In this document: positions 56,701 to 64,000 of the stretch, piece by piece | Position numbering within the stretch: position 1 is the stretch's first letter | How the letters are laid out: each line of letters opens with the position of its first letter | Assembly (NCBI GenBank): GCA_039105265.1 | Contig: JAPFFF010000001.1 | Location: 2,108,001 to 2,172,000, forward strand | DNA: 64,000 nt | DNA from: Tritrichomonas musculus | Taxonomy: Eukaryota; Parabasalia; Tritrichomonadida; Tritrichomonadidae | Direction of reading: 5' to 3' | Notes under the pieces: model-generated | What the model saw: only the letters and a program-made list of their open reading frames with translations | Database searches by the model: none | What the model was told of the DNA's origin: nothing | Position numbers and translations under genes: made by a program

Positions 56701-59700
56701 GATGAACATCCATTGAATGAAGATTCTCCAATTGAAGTTACTGAAGAAGGAATTGTCATTTGTATCAATGATGAACATCCACTGAATGAAGATTCTCCAA
56801 TTGAAGTTACTGAAGAAGGAATTGTCATTTGTATCAATGATGAACATTCATTGAAAGCAGAATCTCCAATTAAGGTTACTGAAGAAGGAATTGTGATTTC
56901 TGTCAGTGATGAACATCCACTGAAAGCAGAATTTCCAATTTCAGTTACTGAAGAAGGAATTGTGATTTCTCTCAATGATGAACATCCATTGAACATGTTG
57001 TTTACAATCTTTTCTATATTTCCTGAAATTGTTAATGATTTAATTCCATTGAAAACGCAGATTCCAATTGAAGTTACTGAAGAAGGAATTGTGATTTCTC
57101 TCAATGATGAACATCCGCTGAATGCAGAAGATCCAATTAAGTTTACAGAAGAAGGAATTGTGATTTGTCTAAGTGATGAACATCTACTGAATGCAGAATT
57201 TCCAATTTCAGTTACTGAAGAAGGAATTGTGATTTCTGTCAGTGATGAACATCCACTGAAAGCAGAATTTCCAATTTCAGTTACTGAAGAAGGAATTGTG
57301 ATTTCTCTCAATGATGAACATCCATTGAACATGTTGTTTACAATCTTTTCTATATTTCCTGAAATTGTTAATGATTTAATTCCATTGAAAACGCAGATTC
57401 CAATTGAAGTTACTGAAGAAGGAATTGTGATTTCTGTCAGTGAGGAACATACATTGAATGTAGAAGATCCAATTTCAGTTACTGAAGAAGGAATTGTGAT
57501 TTGTGTCAGTGATGAACATCCACTAAATGAAGAAGATCCAATTAAGGTTACAGAAGAAGGAATTGTGATTTCTCTCAATGATGAACATCCACTGAATGAA
57601 GATTCTCCAATTTCAGTTACTGAAGAAGGAATTGTGATTTGTGTCAGTGATGAACATCCACTAAATGCAGAAGATCCAATTAAGGTTACAGAAGAAGGAA
57701 TTGTGACTTTTGTCATTGATAAACATCCACTGAATGCAGAAGATCCAATTTCAGTTATTGAAGAAGGAATTGTGATTTCTGTCAGTGATGAACATCCATT
57801 GAATGAAGATTCTCCAATTTCAGTTACAGAAGAAGGAATTGTGATTTGTGTCAGTGATGAACATTCACTGAATGCAGAAGATCTAATTAAGGTTACTGAA
57901 GAAGGAATTGTGATTTCTGTCAGTGAGGAACATACATTGAATGTAGAAGATCCAATTTCAGTTACTGAAGAAGGAATTGTGATTTGTGTCAGTGATGAAC
58001 ATCCATTGAATGCAGAATCTCCAATTACGGTTACAGAAGAAGGAATTGTGATTTCTGTCAGTGATGAACATCCACTGAATGCAGAAGATCCAATTACGGT
58101 TACTGAAGAAGGAATTGTGATTTCTGTCAGTGATGAACATCCACTGAATGCAGAAGATCCAATTAAGGTTACTGAAGAAGGAATTGTGATTTCTGTAAGT
58201 GAGGAACATTTTTCAAATGCAGAAGGATGTATTATTTTTATAAATGAAGGAATGATTATTTGTTCTTTACAATTTTTTGCCCATATAAGTGTATCAAAAA
58301 TTTCGGTATTTGCATCAGATTTATAAACAAGAAATTGGTTTTCAATAAAATTCAATATATTTTTCTTGCATGGAAAAATTGTAATTTGCGTTAATGATGG
58401 GCATCCAGAGAAAACAGAATCACCAATTTTGGTTACAGAAGAAGGAATTTTTATTTCTCTTAGTGATGAACATCTACTGAAAGCATATTTTCCAATTACA
58501 GTTACAGAAGAAGGAATTGTGATTTCTCTCAGTGATGAACATCCACTGAATGCAGAATCTCCAATTGAAGTTACAGAAGAAGGAATTGTGATTTGTGTTA
58601 ATGATGAACATCCACTGAATGCAGATTTTCCAATTGAAGTTACAGAAGAAGGAATTGTGATTTGTGTTAATGATGAACATCCACTGAATGCAGAATCTCC
58701 AATTGAAGTTACAGATGAAGGAATTGTGATTTGTGTCAGTGATGAACATCCACTGAATGCAGATTCATAAATTTTAATCACAGAAGAAGGAATTGTGATT
58801 TCTCTCAGTGATGAACATCCACTGAATGCAGATTCATAAATTTTAATCACAGAAGAAGGAATTGTGATTTCTCTCAGTGATGAACATCCACTGAATGCAG
58901 AAGATCCAATTAAGGTTACTGAAGAAGGAATTGTGATTTGTGTCAGTGATGAACATCCGTTGAAAGCAGAATATCCAATTAAGGTTACTGAAGAAGGAAT
59001 TGTGATTTGTGTCAGTGATGAACATCCACTGAATGCAGAAGATCCAATTACGGTTACTGAAGAAGGAATTGTGATTTGTGTCAGTGATGAACATCCACTG
59101 AAAGCAGAAGATCCAATTTTAGTTACAGAAGAAGGAATTGTGATTTGTGTCAGTGATGAACATCTACTGAATGCAGAATCTCCAATTACGGTTACAGAAG
59201 AAGGAATTGTGATTTGTGTCAGTGATGAACATCCACTGAATGCAGAAGATCCAATTACGGTTACTGAAGAAGGAATTGTGATTTGTGTCAGTGATGAACA
59301 TCCACTGAAAGCAGAAGATCCAATTTTAGTTACAGAAGAAGGAATTGTGATTTGTGTCAGTGATGAACATCCATTGAATGCAGAATCTCCAATTACGGTT
59401 ACAGAAGAAGGAATTGTGATTTGTCTAAGTGATGAACATCCATTGAATGCAGAATCTCCAATTAAGGTTACAGAAGAAGGAATTGTGATTTGTGTCAGTG
59501 ATGAACATCCACTGAATGCAGAATCTCCAATTAAGGTTACTGAAGAAGGAATTGTGATTTCTCTCAGTGATGAACATCCACTGAATGCAGAATATCCAAT
59601 TAAGGTTACTGAAGAAGGAATTGTGATTTGTGTGAGTGATGAACATCCATTGAATGCAGAATATCCAATTACGGTTACTGAAGAAGGAATTGTGATTTGT

Positions 59701-61490
59701 CTAAGTGATGAACATCCATTGAATGCAGAATCTCCAATTAAGGTTACTGAAGAAGGAATTGTGATTTGTCTAAGTGATGAACATCCATTGAATGCAGAAT
59801 GTCCAATTACGGTTATTGAAGAGGGAATTTTTATTTTTGTCAGTGATAAACATCGACTGAAAGCAGATTTAAAAATTCTACATACAGAAGAAGGAATTGT
59901 GATTTCTCTCAGTGATGAACATCCACTGAAAGTAGAATATCCAATTGAAGTTACAGAAGAAGGAATTGTGATTTCTCTCAATGATGAGCATCTTTTGAAT
60001 GCAGAATATCCAATTGAAGTCACAGAAGAAGGAATTATGATTTCTCTCAATGATGAGCATCTTTTGAATGCAAAATCTCCAATTGAAGTTACAGAAGAAG
60101 GAATTATAATTTTGTTCAATGATGAACATCCACTGAATCCAGATTCTCCAATTGAAGTTACTGAAGAAGGAATTGTGATTTGTGTCAGTGATGAACATCC
60201 ACTGAAAGAAGATTTTCCAATTTTATTCACAGAAGAAGGAATTGTGATTTGTGTCAGTGATGAACATCCACTGAAAGAAGATTTTCCAATTTTATTCACA
60301 GAAGAAGGAATTGTGATTTGTGTCAGTGATGAACATCCACTGAAAGAAGATTTTCCAATTTTATTCACAGAAGAAGGAATTGTGATTTCTCTCAATGATG
60401 AACATCCATTGAATGAAGATTCTCCAATTGAAGTTACTGAAGAAGGAATTGTCATTTGTATCAATGATGAACATCCACTGAATGAAGATTCTCCAATTGA
60501 AGTTACTGAAGAAGGAATTGTCATTTGTATCAATGATGAACATTCATTGAAAGCAGAATCTCCAATTACGGTTACTGAAGAAGGAATTGTGATTTCTGTC
60601 AGTGATGAACATCCACTGAAAGCAGAATTTCCAATTTCAGTTACTGAAGAAGGAATTGTGATTTCTCTCAATGATGAACATCCATTGAACATGTTGTTTA
60701 CAATCTTTTCTATATTTCCTGAAATTGTTAATGATTTAATTCCATTGAAAACGCAGATTCCAATTGAAGTTACTGAAGAAGGAATTGTGATTTCTCTCAA
60801 TGATGAACATCCGCTGAATGCAGAAGATCCAATTAAGTTTACAGAAGAAGGAATTGTGATTTGTCTAAGTGATGAACATCTACTGAATGCAGAATTTCCA
60901 ATTTCAGTTACTGAAGAAGGAATTGTGATTTCTGTCAGTGATGAACATCCATTGAACATGTTGTTTACAATCTTTTCTATATTTCCTGAAATTGCTAATG
61001 ATTTAATTTCATTGAAAACGTAGATTCCAATTTCAGTTACAGAAGAAGGAATTGTGATTTCTGCCAGTGATGAACATCCACTGAATGCAGAAGATCCAAT
61101 TGAAGTTACTGAAGAAGGAATTGTGATTTGTGTCAGTGATGAACATCCACTGAATACAGAAGATACAATTTCAGTTATTGAAGAAGGAATTGTGACTTTT
61201 GTCATTGATGAACATCCACTGAATGCAGAAGATCCAATTAAGGTTACTGAAGAAGGAATTGTGATTTGTGTCAGTGATGAACATCCACTAAATGCAGAAG
61301 ATCCAATTAAGGTTACTGAAGAAGGAATTGTGACTTTTGTCATTGATAAACATCCACTGAATGCAGAAGATCCAATTTCAGTTATTGAAGAAGGAATTGT
61401 GACTTTTGTCATTGATAAACATCCACTGAATGAAGAAGATCCAATTAAGGTTACTGAAGAAGGAATTGTGATTTGTGTCAGTGATGAACA
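47760..61490 (-). CDS. BspA-like LRR protein, second segment (about 4,576 codons), diverged repeats then homogenised array
   Basis: This segment continues the same minus-strand frame after the TGA at 61491. The first in-frame ATG is at 61412 ([14 protein letters not shown]), inside a repeat, so it is not a credible gene start. The first 5 kb of the segment encodes varied LRRs ([28 protein letters not shown] variants and others), with [16 protein letters not shown] modules near 60952, 60685, 57325 and 56989 and a linker at 58204-58408. From about 56400 leftward the repeats become nearly identical SIGDSAF / SIGKSAF units, then cassette 7, then another array. It ends at TGA 47760-47762, which arises only because parts of the 69-bp unit are missing there. 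The product is inferred to be an extracellular LRR solenoid. There is one Cys per repeat and almost no Asn in the array part. Confidence 0.88.
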   Translation of the reverse strand, partial: CSSLTQITIPSSVTLIGSSSFSGCLSMTKVTIPSSITEIGSSAFSGCLSMTKVTIPSSVTLIGSSAFSGCSSLTQITIPSSVTLIGSSAFSGCSSMTKVTIPSSITEIVSSVFSGCSSLTQITIPSSVTSIGSSAFSGCSSLAEITIPSSVTEIGIYVFNEIKSLAISGNIEKIVNNMFNGCSSLTEITIPSSVTEIGNSAFSRCSSLRQITIPSSVNLIGSSAFSGCSSLREITIPSSVTSIGICVFNGIKSLTISGNIEKIVNNMFNGCSSLREITIPSSVTEIGNSAFSGCSSLTEITIPSSVTVIGDSAFNECSSLIQMTIPSSVTSIGESSFSGCSSLIQMTIPSSVTSIGESSFNGCSSLREITIPSSVNKIGKSSFSGCSSLTQITIPSSVNKIGKSSFSGCSSLTQITIPSSVNKIGKSSFSGCSSLTQITIPSSVTSIGESGFSGCSSLNKIIIPSSVTSIGDFAFKRCSSLREIIIPSSVTSIGYSAFKRCSSLREITIPSSVTSIGYSTFSGCSSLREITIPSSVCRIFKSAFSRCLSLTKIKIPSSITVIGHSAFNGCSSLRQITIPSSVTLIGDSAFNGCSSLRQITIPSSVTVIGYSAFNGCSSLTQITIPSSVTLIGYSAFSGCSSLREITIPSSVTLIGDSAFSGCSSLTQITIPSSVTLIGDSAFNGCSSLRQITIPSSVTVIGDSAFNGCSSLTQITIPSSVTKIGSSAFSGCSSLTQITIPSSVTVIGSSAFSGCSSLTQITIPSSVTVIGDSAFSRCSSLTQITIPSSVTKIGSSAFSGCSSLTQITIPSSVTVIGSSAFSGCSSLTQITIPSSVTLIGYSAFNGCSSLTQITIPSSVTLIGSSAFSGCSSLREITIPSSVIKIYESAFSGCSSLREITIPSSVIKIYESAFSGCSSLTQITIPSSVTSIGDSAFSGCSSLTQITIPSSVTSIGKSAFSGCSSLTQITIPSSVTSIGDSAFSGCSSLREITIPSSVTVIGKYAFSRCSSLREIKIPSSVTKIGDSVFSGCPSLTQITIFPCKKNILNFIENQFLVYKSDANTEIFDTLIWAKNCKEQIIIPSFIKIIHPSAFEKCSSLTEITIPSSVTLIGSSAFSGCSSLTEITIPSSVTVIGSSAFSGCSSLTEITIPSSVTVIGDSAFNGCSSLTQITIPSSVTEIGSSTFNVCSSLTEITIPSSVTLIRSSAFSECSSLTQITIPSSVTEIGESSFNGCSSLTEITIPSSITEIGSSAFSGCLSMTKVTIPSSVTLIGSSAFSGCSSLTQITIPSSVTEIGESSFSGCSSLREITIPSSVTLIGSSSFSGCSSLTQITIPSSVTEIGSSTFNVCSSLTEITIPSSVTSIGICVFNGIKSLTISGNIEKIVNNMFNGCSSLREITIPSSVTEIGNSAFSGCSSLTEITIPSSVTEIGNSAFSRCSSLRQITIPSSVNLIGSSAFSGCSSLREITIPSSVTSIGICVFNGIKSLTISGNIEKIVNNMFNGCSSLREITIPSSVTEIGNSAFSGCSSLTEITIPSSVTLIGDSAFNECSSLIQMTIPSSVTSIGESSFSGCSSLIQMTIPSSVTSIGESSFNGCSSLREITIPSSVNKIGKSSFSGCSSLTQITIPSSVNKIGKSSFSGCSSLTQITIPSFITEIGYFSFYGCSSLTQITIPSSVTSIGESGFSGCSSLTKIIIPSSVTSIGKSAFSGCSSLTQITIPSSVTSIGDSAFSGCSSLTQITIPSSVTSIGKSAFSGCSSLTQITIPSSVTSIGDSAFSGCSSLTQITIPSSVTSIGDSAFSGCSSLTQITIPSSVTSIGKSAFSGCSSLREITIPSSVTSIGDSAFSGCSSLTQITIPSSVTSIGDSAFSGCSSLTQITIPSSVTSIGDSAFSGCSSLTQITIPSSVTSIGDSAFSGCSSLTQITIPSSVTSIGKSAFSGCSSLTQITIPSSVTSIGDSAFSGCSSLTQITIPSSVTSIGDSAFSGCSSLREITIPSSVTSIGDSAFSGCSSLTQITIPSSVTSIGKSAFSGCSSLREITIPSSVTSIGDSAFSGCSSLTQITIPSSVTSIGDSAFSGCSSLTQITIPSSVTSIGDSAFSGCSSLTQITIPSSVTSIGDSAFSGCSSLTQITIPSSVTSIGDSAFSGCSSLTQITIPSSVTSIGDSAFSGCSSLTQITIPSSVTSIGDSAFSGCSSLTQITIPSSVTSIGDSAFSGCSSLTQITIPSSVTSIGKSAFSGCSSLTQITIPSSVTSIGDSAFSGCSSLTQITIPSSVTSIGDSAFSGCSSLREITIPSSVTSIGDSAFSGCSSLTQITIPSSVTSIGKSAFSGCSSLREITIPSSVTSIGDSAFSGCSSLTQITIPSSVTSIGNSAFSGCSSLTQITIPSSVTSIGDSAFSGCSSLTQITIPSSVTSIGKSAFSGCSSLTQITIPSSVTSIGDSAFSGCSSLTQITIPSSVTSIGKSAFSGCSSLTQITIPSSVTSIGKSAFSGCSSLTQITIPSSVTSIGKSAFNRCSSLTQITIPSSVTSIGDSAFSGCSSLTQITIPSSVTSIGDSAFSGCSSLTQITIPSSVTSIGDSAFSGCSSLTQITIPSSVTSIGDSAFSGCSSLTQITIPSSVTSIGDSAFSGCSSLTQITIPSSVTSIGKSAFSGCSSLTQITIPSSVTSIGDSAFSGCSSLTQITIPSSVTSIGDSTFSGCSSLTQITIPSSVTSIGNSAFNRCSSLTQITIPSSVTSIGDSAFSGCSSLTQITIPSSVTSIGDSAFSGCSSLTQITIPSSVTSIGDSAFSGCSSLTQITIPSSVTSIGKSAFSGCSSLTQITIPSSVTSIGDSAFSGCSSLTQITIPSSVTSIGDSAFSGCSSLTQITIPSSVTSIGDSAFSGCSSLTQITIPSSVTSIGDSAFSGCSSLTQITIPSSVTSIGKSAFSGCSSLTQITIPSSVTSIGDSAFSGCSSLTQITIPSSVTSIGDSAFSGCSSLTQITIPSSVTSIGKSAFSGCSSLTQITIPSSVTSIGDSAFSGCSSLTQITIPSSVTSIGDSAFSGCSSLTQITIPSSVTSIGDSAFSGCSSLTQITIPSSVTSIGDSAFSGCSSLTQITIPSSVTSIGDSAFSGCSSLTQITIPSSVTSIGKSAFSGCSSLTQITIPSSVTSIGDSAFSGCSSLREITIPSSVTVIGKYAFSRCSLLREIKIPSSVTKIGDSVFSGCPSLTQITIFPCKKNILNFIENQFLVYKSDANTEIFDTLIWAKNCKEQIIIPSFIKIIHPSAFEKCSSLTEITIPSSVTVIGDSAFSGCSSLTEITIPSSVTVIGDSAFNGCSSLTQITIPSSVCRIFKSAFSRCLSLTEIKIPSSVTVIGHSAFIGCSSLTQIKIPSSVTKIRKYAFSGCSSLTQITIPSSVTEIEESAFSGCTSLRKIAIPSSVTGIGSSAFNGCSSLRQITIPSSVTLIGSSAFNGCSSLTQITIPSSVTEIGESSFNGCLSLREITIPSSVTSIGICVFNGIKALTISGNIEKIVNNMFNGCSSLTEITIPSSVTEIGNSAFSRCSSLRQITIPSSVTLIGYSAFNECSSLTQITIPSSVTEIGNSAFSGCSSLRQITIPSSVTLIGYSAFNECSSLTQITIPSSVTLIGSSAFSGCSSLRQITIPSSVTVIRDSAFSGCSSLTQITIPSSVTEIGDSAFSRCSSLTQITIPSSVTLIGYSAFSGCSSLRQITIPSSVTLIGDSAFSGCSSLTQITIPSSVTSIGDSAFSGCSSLTQITIPSSVTSIGDSAFSGCSSLREITIPSSVTSIGDSAFSGCSSLTQITIPSSVTSIGDSAFSGCSSLTQITIPSSVTSIGDSAFSGCSSLRQITIPSSVTSIGESGFSGCSSLREITIPSSVTEIGDSAFSRCSSLTQITIPSSVTLIGYSAFSGCSSLRQITIPSSVTLIGDSAFSGCSSLTQITIPSSVTSIGDSAFSGCSSLTQITIPSSVTSIGDSAFSGCSSLREITIPSSVTSIGDSAFSGCSSLTQITIPSSVTSIGDSAFSGCSSLTQITIPSSVTSIGDSAFSGCSSLTQITIPSSVTSIGDSAFSGCSSLTQITIPSSVTSIGKSAFNRCSSLTQITIPSSVTSIGKSAFSGCSSLTQITIPSSVTSIGDSAFSGCSSLTQITIPSSVTSIGDSAFSGCSSLTQITIPSSVTSIGKSAFSGCSSLTQITIPSSVTSIGDSAFSGCSSLTQITIPSSVTSIGDSAFSGCSSLTQITIPSSVTSIGDSAFSGCSSLTQITIPSSVTEIGDSAFSRCSSLTQITIPSSVTLIGYSAFSGCSSLRQITIPSSVTLIGDSAFSGCSSLTQITIPSSVTSIGDSAFSGCSSLTQITIPSSVTSIGDSAFSGCSSLREITIPSSVTSIGDSAFSGCSSLTQITIPSSVTSIGDSAFSGCSSLTQITIPSSVTSIGDSAFSGCSSLRQITIPSSVTSIGESGFSGCSSLREITIPSSVTEIGDSAFSRCSSLTQITIPSSVTLIGYSAFSGCSSLRQITIPSSVTLIGDSAFSGCSSLTQITIPSSVTSIGDSAFSGCSSLTQITIPSSVTSIGDAFSG
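50498..52008 (-). repeat. Cassette 7
   Basis: Linker 51679-51883, NNMFNGC module from 50938, GCGG mark at 50530. Confidence 0.9.
52009..56400. repeat. Homogenised 69-bp array 7 (about 64 units), first array on the N-terminal side
   Basis: Uniform SIGDSAF / SIGKSAF units. Units with LREITIP encoded by TCTCTTAATG occur near 54480, 54620, 55380, 55520 and 56000 and are seen only in this array. It grades into diverged repeats at about 56400. Confidence 0.88.
57325..58533 (-). repeat. Diverged relative of the cassette (copy 8)
   Basis: It has linker 58204-58408, nearly identical to the other seven linkers, but the LRRs between it and the NNMFNGC module from 57325 differ in sequence, and the spacing is 138 bp (two units) longer than in cassettes 1 to 7. 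It is probably the oldest or least homogenised copy. Confidence 0.75.
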
Positions 61491-61493
61491 TCA
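61491..61493 (-). other. In-frame TGA inside an LRR unit
   Basis: The plus strand reads CATCAACTAAATGC where the neighbouring unit at about 61559 has CATCCACTAAATGC. One base turns the Gly codon GGA of AFSGC into TGA. The repeat pattern is intact on both sides. Confidence 0.85.
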
Positions 61494-64000
61494 ACTAAAT
61501 GCAGAAGATCCAATTAAGGTTACTGAAGAAGGAATTGTGATTTGTGTCAGTGATGAACATCCACTAAATGCAGAAGATCCAATTAAGGTTACTGAAGAAG
61601 GAATTGTGATTTGTGTCAGTGATGAACATCCACTGAAAGCAGAAGATCCAATTTTAGTTACAGAAGAAGGAATTGTGATTTGTGTCAGTGATGAACATCT
61701 ACTGAATGCAGAATCTCCAATTACGGTTACAGAAGAAGGAATTGTGATTTTTCTAAGTGATGAACATCCACTGAATGCAGAAGATCCAATTTCAGTTACT
61801 GAAGAAGGAATTGTGATTTGTGTCATTGACAAACATCCACTGAATGCAGAAGATCCAATTCCAGTTATTGAAGAAGAAATTGTGACTTTTGTCATTGATA
61901 AACATCCACTGAATGCAGAAGATCCAATTAAGGTTACTGAAGAAGGAATTGTGATTTGTGTGAGTGATGAACATCCACTGAAAGCAGAAGATCCAATTAA
62001 GGTTACTGAAGAAGGAATTGTGATTTTTGTCAGTGATGAACATTTTTCAAATGCAGAATCTTTAATTTCAGTTATTGAAGAAGGAATTGTGATTTGTGTG
62101 AGTGATGAACATCCACTGAAAGCAGAAGATCCAATTAAGGTTACTGAAGAAGGAATTGTGATTTTTGTCAGTGATGAACATTTTTCAAATGCAGAATCTT
62201 TAATTTCAGTTATTGAAGAAGGAATTGTGATTTTTCTCAGTGATGAGCATCCACTGAATGCAGAAGATCCAATTAAGGTTACTGAAGAAGGAATTGTGAT
62301 TTCTGTCAGTGATGAGCATCCACTGAATGAAGATTCTCCAATTGAAGTTATAGATGAAGGAATTGTGATTTCTGTCAGTGATGAACATCCATTGAAAGAA
62401 AATTCTCTAGTTTCAGTTACTGAAGAAGGAATTGTGATTTCTCTCAATGATGAACATCCATTGAACATGTTGTTTACAATCTTTTCTATATTTCCTGAAA
62501 TTGTTAATGATTTAATTCCATTGAAAACGCAGATTCCAATTGAAGTTACTGAAGAAGGAATTGTGATTTCTCTCAATGATAAACATCCACCGAATGCAGA
62601 AGATCCAATTTCAGTTACTGAAGAAGGAATTGTGATTTGTGTCAGTGATGAACATCCACTGAATGCAGAATCTCCAATTAAGGTTACAGAAGAAGGAATT
62701 GTGATTTGTCTAAGTGATGAACATCCACTGAATGCAGAATCTCCAATAACGGTTACAGAAGAAGGAATTGTGATTTGTGTCAGTGATAAACATCCACTGA
62801 ATGCAGAAGATCCAATAACGGTTACAGAAGAAGGAATTGTGATTTGTGTCAGTGATGAACATCCACTGAATGAAGACTCTCCAATTTTATTCACAGAAGA
62901 AGGAATTGTGATTTGTGTCAGTGATGAACATCCACTGAATGCAGAAGATCCAATTAAGGTTATTGAAGAAGGAATTGTGATTTGTGTCAGTGATGAACAT
63001 CCACTGAATGCAGAATCTCCAATTGAAGTTACAGAAGAAGGAATTGTGATTTGTGTTAATGATGAACATCCACTGAATGCAGAAGATCCAATTAAGGTTA
63101 CTGAAGAAGGAATTGTGATTTGTGTCATTGATGAACATCCACTGAATGCAGAAGATCCAATTAAGGTTACTGAAGAAGGAATTGTGATTTGTCTAAGTGA
63201 TGAACATTTATTGAAAGTTGATTCACCAATATAAGTTACAGAAGAAGGAATTGTGATTTCTGTCAGTGATGAACATCCACTGAAAGCATATTCACCAATT
63301 TCAGTTACAGAAGAAGGAATTGTGATTTCTCTCAATGATGAACACCAAAAAAAAGTATAACTACTAATTTTAGCTACAGAAGAAGGAATTGTGATTTGAA
63401 TCAACGATGAGCATTCACTGAAAGTAGATTCACAAATTTCAGTTACTGAAGAAGGAATTGTGATTTGTGTTAATAATGAACATTTATAGAAAGCTTCTCT
63501 TCCGATTTCAGTTATTGAAGAAGGAATTGTGATTTCTGTCAATGATGAACATTTCTTAAAAGCAGAATCTCCAATTTTTGTTACAGCGGAAGAAAATATT
63601 AAACGTGTTATTGATGGACATCCATTAAGAACTTGGCATATATTTTCAATTACAGAAGAACAAATTGTGATTTCTGTCAGTGATGAACATCCACTGAAAG
63701 CAGAATCTCCAATTACGGTTACTGAAGAAGGAATTGTGATTTGTGTCAGTGATGAACATCCACTGAAAGCAGAATCTCCAATTACGGTTACTGAAGAAGG
63801 AATTGTGATTTCTGTCAGTGATGAACATTCACTGAAAGCAAACTCTCCAATTTCAGTAACAGAAGAAGGAATTGTTATTTGTGTCAGCGATGAACATCCA
63901 TAAAAAGTGTAGGATGGAATTGCTTCTAAATCATTTGAAAGAATAATTGTTTTACATTTATTGAAAAAATGATTTTTGTTTTCAATGGCAGAAGATGGAA
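61491..64000 (-). CDS. BspA-like LRR protein, N-ward fragment (5' end beyond the right edge), ends at an in-frame TGA
   Basis: The leucine-rich frame is open from the right edge for 835 codons and stops at TGA 61491-61493. The first residues in the window are less regular (NKNHFFNKCKTIILSNDLEA at about 63980-63920, then IPSYTFYGCSSL). Diverged 23-residue LRRs follow, including ENICQVLNGCPSITRLIF near 63590-63650 and one [16 protein letters not shown] module near 62461. I chose no start: the frame has no ATG between the edge and 63542, and TTG 63542 lies inside a repeat (SSL), so the true start must lie further right. No signal peptide or membrane helix is visible. The stop replaces the Gly codon GGA of a normal AFSGC motif, and the same repeat pattern continues directly after it. 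It therefore looks like a premature stop or a base error, not a natural C-terminus. Confidence 0.85.
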   Translation of the reverse strand, partial: PSSAIENKNHFFNKCKTIILSNDLEAIPSYTFYGCSSLTQITIPSSVTEIGEFAFSECSSLTEITIPSSVTVIGDSAFSGCSSLTQITIPSSVTVIGDSAFSGCSSLTEITICSSVIENICQVLNGCPSITRLIFSSAVTKIGDSAFKKCSSLTEITIPSSITEIGREAFYKCSLLTQITIPSSVTEICESTFSECSSLIQITIPSSVAKISSYTFFWCSSLREITIPSSVTEIGEYAFSGCSSLTEITIPSSVTYIGESTFNKCSSLRQITIPSSVTLIGSSAFSGCSSMTQITIPSSVTLIGSSAFSGCSSLTQITIPSSVTSIGDSAFSGCSSLTQITIPSSITLIGSSAFSGCSSLTQITIPSSVNKIGESSFSGCSSLTQITIPSSVTVIGSSAFSGCLSLTQITIPSSVTVIGDSAFSGCSSLRQITIPSSVTLIGDSAFSGCSSLTQITIPSSVTEIGSSAFGGCLSLREITIPSSVTSIGICVFNGIKSLTISGNIEKIVNNMFNGCSSLREITIPSSVTETREFSFNGCSSLTEITIPSSITSIGESSFSGCSSLTEITIPSSVTLIGSSAFSGCSSLRKITIPSSITEIKDSAFEKCSSLTKITIPSSVTLIGSSAFSGCSSLTQITIPSSITEIKDSAFEKCSSLTKITIPSSVTLIGSSAFSGCSSLTQITIPSSVTLIGSSAFSGCLSMTKVTISSSITGIGSSAFSGCLSMTQITIPSSVTEIGSSAFSGCSSLRKITIPSSVTVIGDSAFSRCSSLTQITIPSSVTKIGSSAFSGCSSLTQITIPSSVTLIGSSAFSGCSSLTQITIPSSVTLIGSSAFS

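Larger units (their letters stand above)
1..63900. repeat. 69-bp tandem repeat, about 900 units, coding for 23-residue LRRs
   Basis: On the plus strand the unit contains AATGATGAACATCCACTGAA, then GCAGAATCTCCAATTGAAG, then TTACAGAAGAAGGAATTGTG. The period is exactly 69 bp over tens of kilobases, interrupted only by linker modules, NNMFNGC modules and four partial-unit deletions. Frequent variants are GTTAATG or GTCAGTG, GAATCT or GATTTT, and GAAGAAGG or GATGAAGG. The unit is a multiple of three, so copy-number changes keep the reading frame. Confidence 0.98.
1..64000 (-). other. Locus: interior of a giant BspA-like leucine-rich-repeat surface protein gene
   Basis: Seen: on the minus strand a single repeat pattern runs from edge to edge. 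Its conserved positions are F..C..L..I.IP..V..I, the signature of TpLRR / LRR_5 repeats of BspA-like proteins. Summing the six frame segments gives about 21,320 codons, with no start region and no final stop in the window. Family knowledge: BspA-like proteins are surface or secreted LRR solenoids, greatly expanded in trichomonads, and linked to adhesion. Inference: all pieces belong to one gene, because the repeat register continues across every break once the missing bases are allowed for. Alternative: two or more tandem genes or pseudogenes separated by the breaks. Confidence is high for the family and moderate for a single gene. Confidence 0.85.
56401..64000 (-). repeat. Diverged LRR region with extra irregular modules, N-ward flank of the arrays
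   Basis: The period is still mainly 69 bp, but neighbouring units differ in many residues ([42 protein letters not shown]). Irregular modules: linker 58204-58408 and NNMFNGC modules from about 56989, 57325, 60685, 60952 and 62461. Two identical neighbouring units start at 58762 and 58831. I see no gene other than the LRR frame here. Confidence 0.88.

Noticed and set aside
12-58326. Long plus-strand open frames (for example 12-7043, 9535-17394, 33517-44772) reading [20 protein letters not shown] repeats
   Set aside because: They mirror the LRR units on the opposite strand. They end at the same linker position in each super-repeat, have no known domain, and unit differences that are silent in the LRR frame change their residues.
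61410-61412. ATG at 61412 as the start of a separate gene
   Set aside because: It lies inside an LRR unit ([12 protein letters not shown]) in the same frame as the upstream segment, with no promoter-like or non-repeat DNA before it.
63540-63542. TTG at 63542 as a start codon
   Set aside because: It is the Leu of SSL in a repeat, and the frame is open upstream to the window edge.
519-63828. Many minus-strand open frames reading [19 protein letters not shown] repeats
   Set aside because: They are the LRR DNA read one base off. They are broken by every CATCTATTG-type variant and by the cassettes, and show no family resemblance.
1-63900. CRISPR array
   Set aside because: The period is regular, but there are no unique spacers between repeats; the whole 69-bp unit repeats and codes for a recognisable LRR.
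1-64000. Bacterial origin (BspA of Tannerella or Treponema)
   Set aside because: The repeat family is shared, but the size, the AT-rich base use, the trichomonad-like linker and the absence of any neighbouring genes in 64 kb fit a parabasalid better. Not excluded.
1-64000. tRNA, rRNA, transposon or viral genes
   Set aside because: Looked for in the irregular segments (linkers, NNMFNGC modules, 58.7 kb, 63.3-64.0 kb); all of them translate as part of the LRR frame and none shows such features.

Overview
The whole 64 kb window is the interior of one enormous minus-strand repeat gene, or a gene plus its broken parts. It encodes a BspA-like leucine-rich-repeat protein (TpLRR / LRR_5 type). Neither end of the gene is inside the window: the leucine-rich frame is already open at the right edge, which is the N-terminal side, and still open at the left edge. 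The basic unit is 69 bp, or 23 codons, with the protein core [15 protein letters not shown] followed by SSVT-x-IG. It recurs roughly 900 times. I found no RNA genes, mobile elements, introns or promoters, and no second gene.

Organism: most likely a parabasalid protist (Trichomonas or Tritrichomonas type). The grounds are AT-rich DNA, intronless giant reading frames, BspA-like LRRs rich in Ser, Thr, Ile and Pro, and a recurring irregular linker that contains [13 protein letters not shown] and then [18 protein letters not shown]. That linker resembles, from memory, a linker typical of trichomonad BspA-like surface proteins. Entamoeba or a bacterium with BspA proteins is possible but fits less well.

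Layout in coding direction, right to left. (1) 64000-56401 holds diverged LRRs with many different residues per repeat, interrupted by a TGA at 61491-61493. (2) 56400-1 alternates near-identical cassettes of about 1.5 kb with homogenised arrays of the 69-bp unit. There are seven full cassettes, and the arrays hold about 43 to 142 units each. Each cassette carries the irregular linker and a second irregular module ([16 protein letters not shown]). Distances between neighbouring linkers are 4.46 to 11.3 kb. Once four deletion-type breaks are accounted for, every distance within the cassette/array region (the six gaps between linkers 1 to 7) equals a whole number of 69-bp units plus 48 bp.

The leucine-rich frame is broken at five places: the TGA near 61.5 kb, three partial-unit deletions within 1.7 kb (47.75, 46.43 and 46.10 kb), and one at 9.5 kb. 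Between 46.10 and 9.51 kb it is open for about 12,197 codons. The four deletions look like sequence or assembly faults; the TGA could be a real mutation.

Because 69 is divisible by three, the plus strand and another minus frame also stay open for thousands of codons. I treat these as shadows: differences between units are often silent only in the leucine-rich frame. Presumed role, from the family only: a surface-exposed solenoid for adhesion or host interaction. No signal peptide, membrane segment or tail is visible because both gene ends are outside the window.
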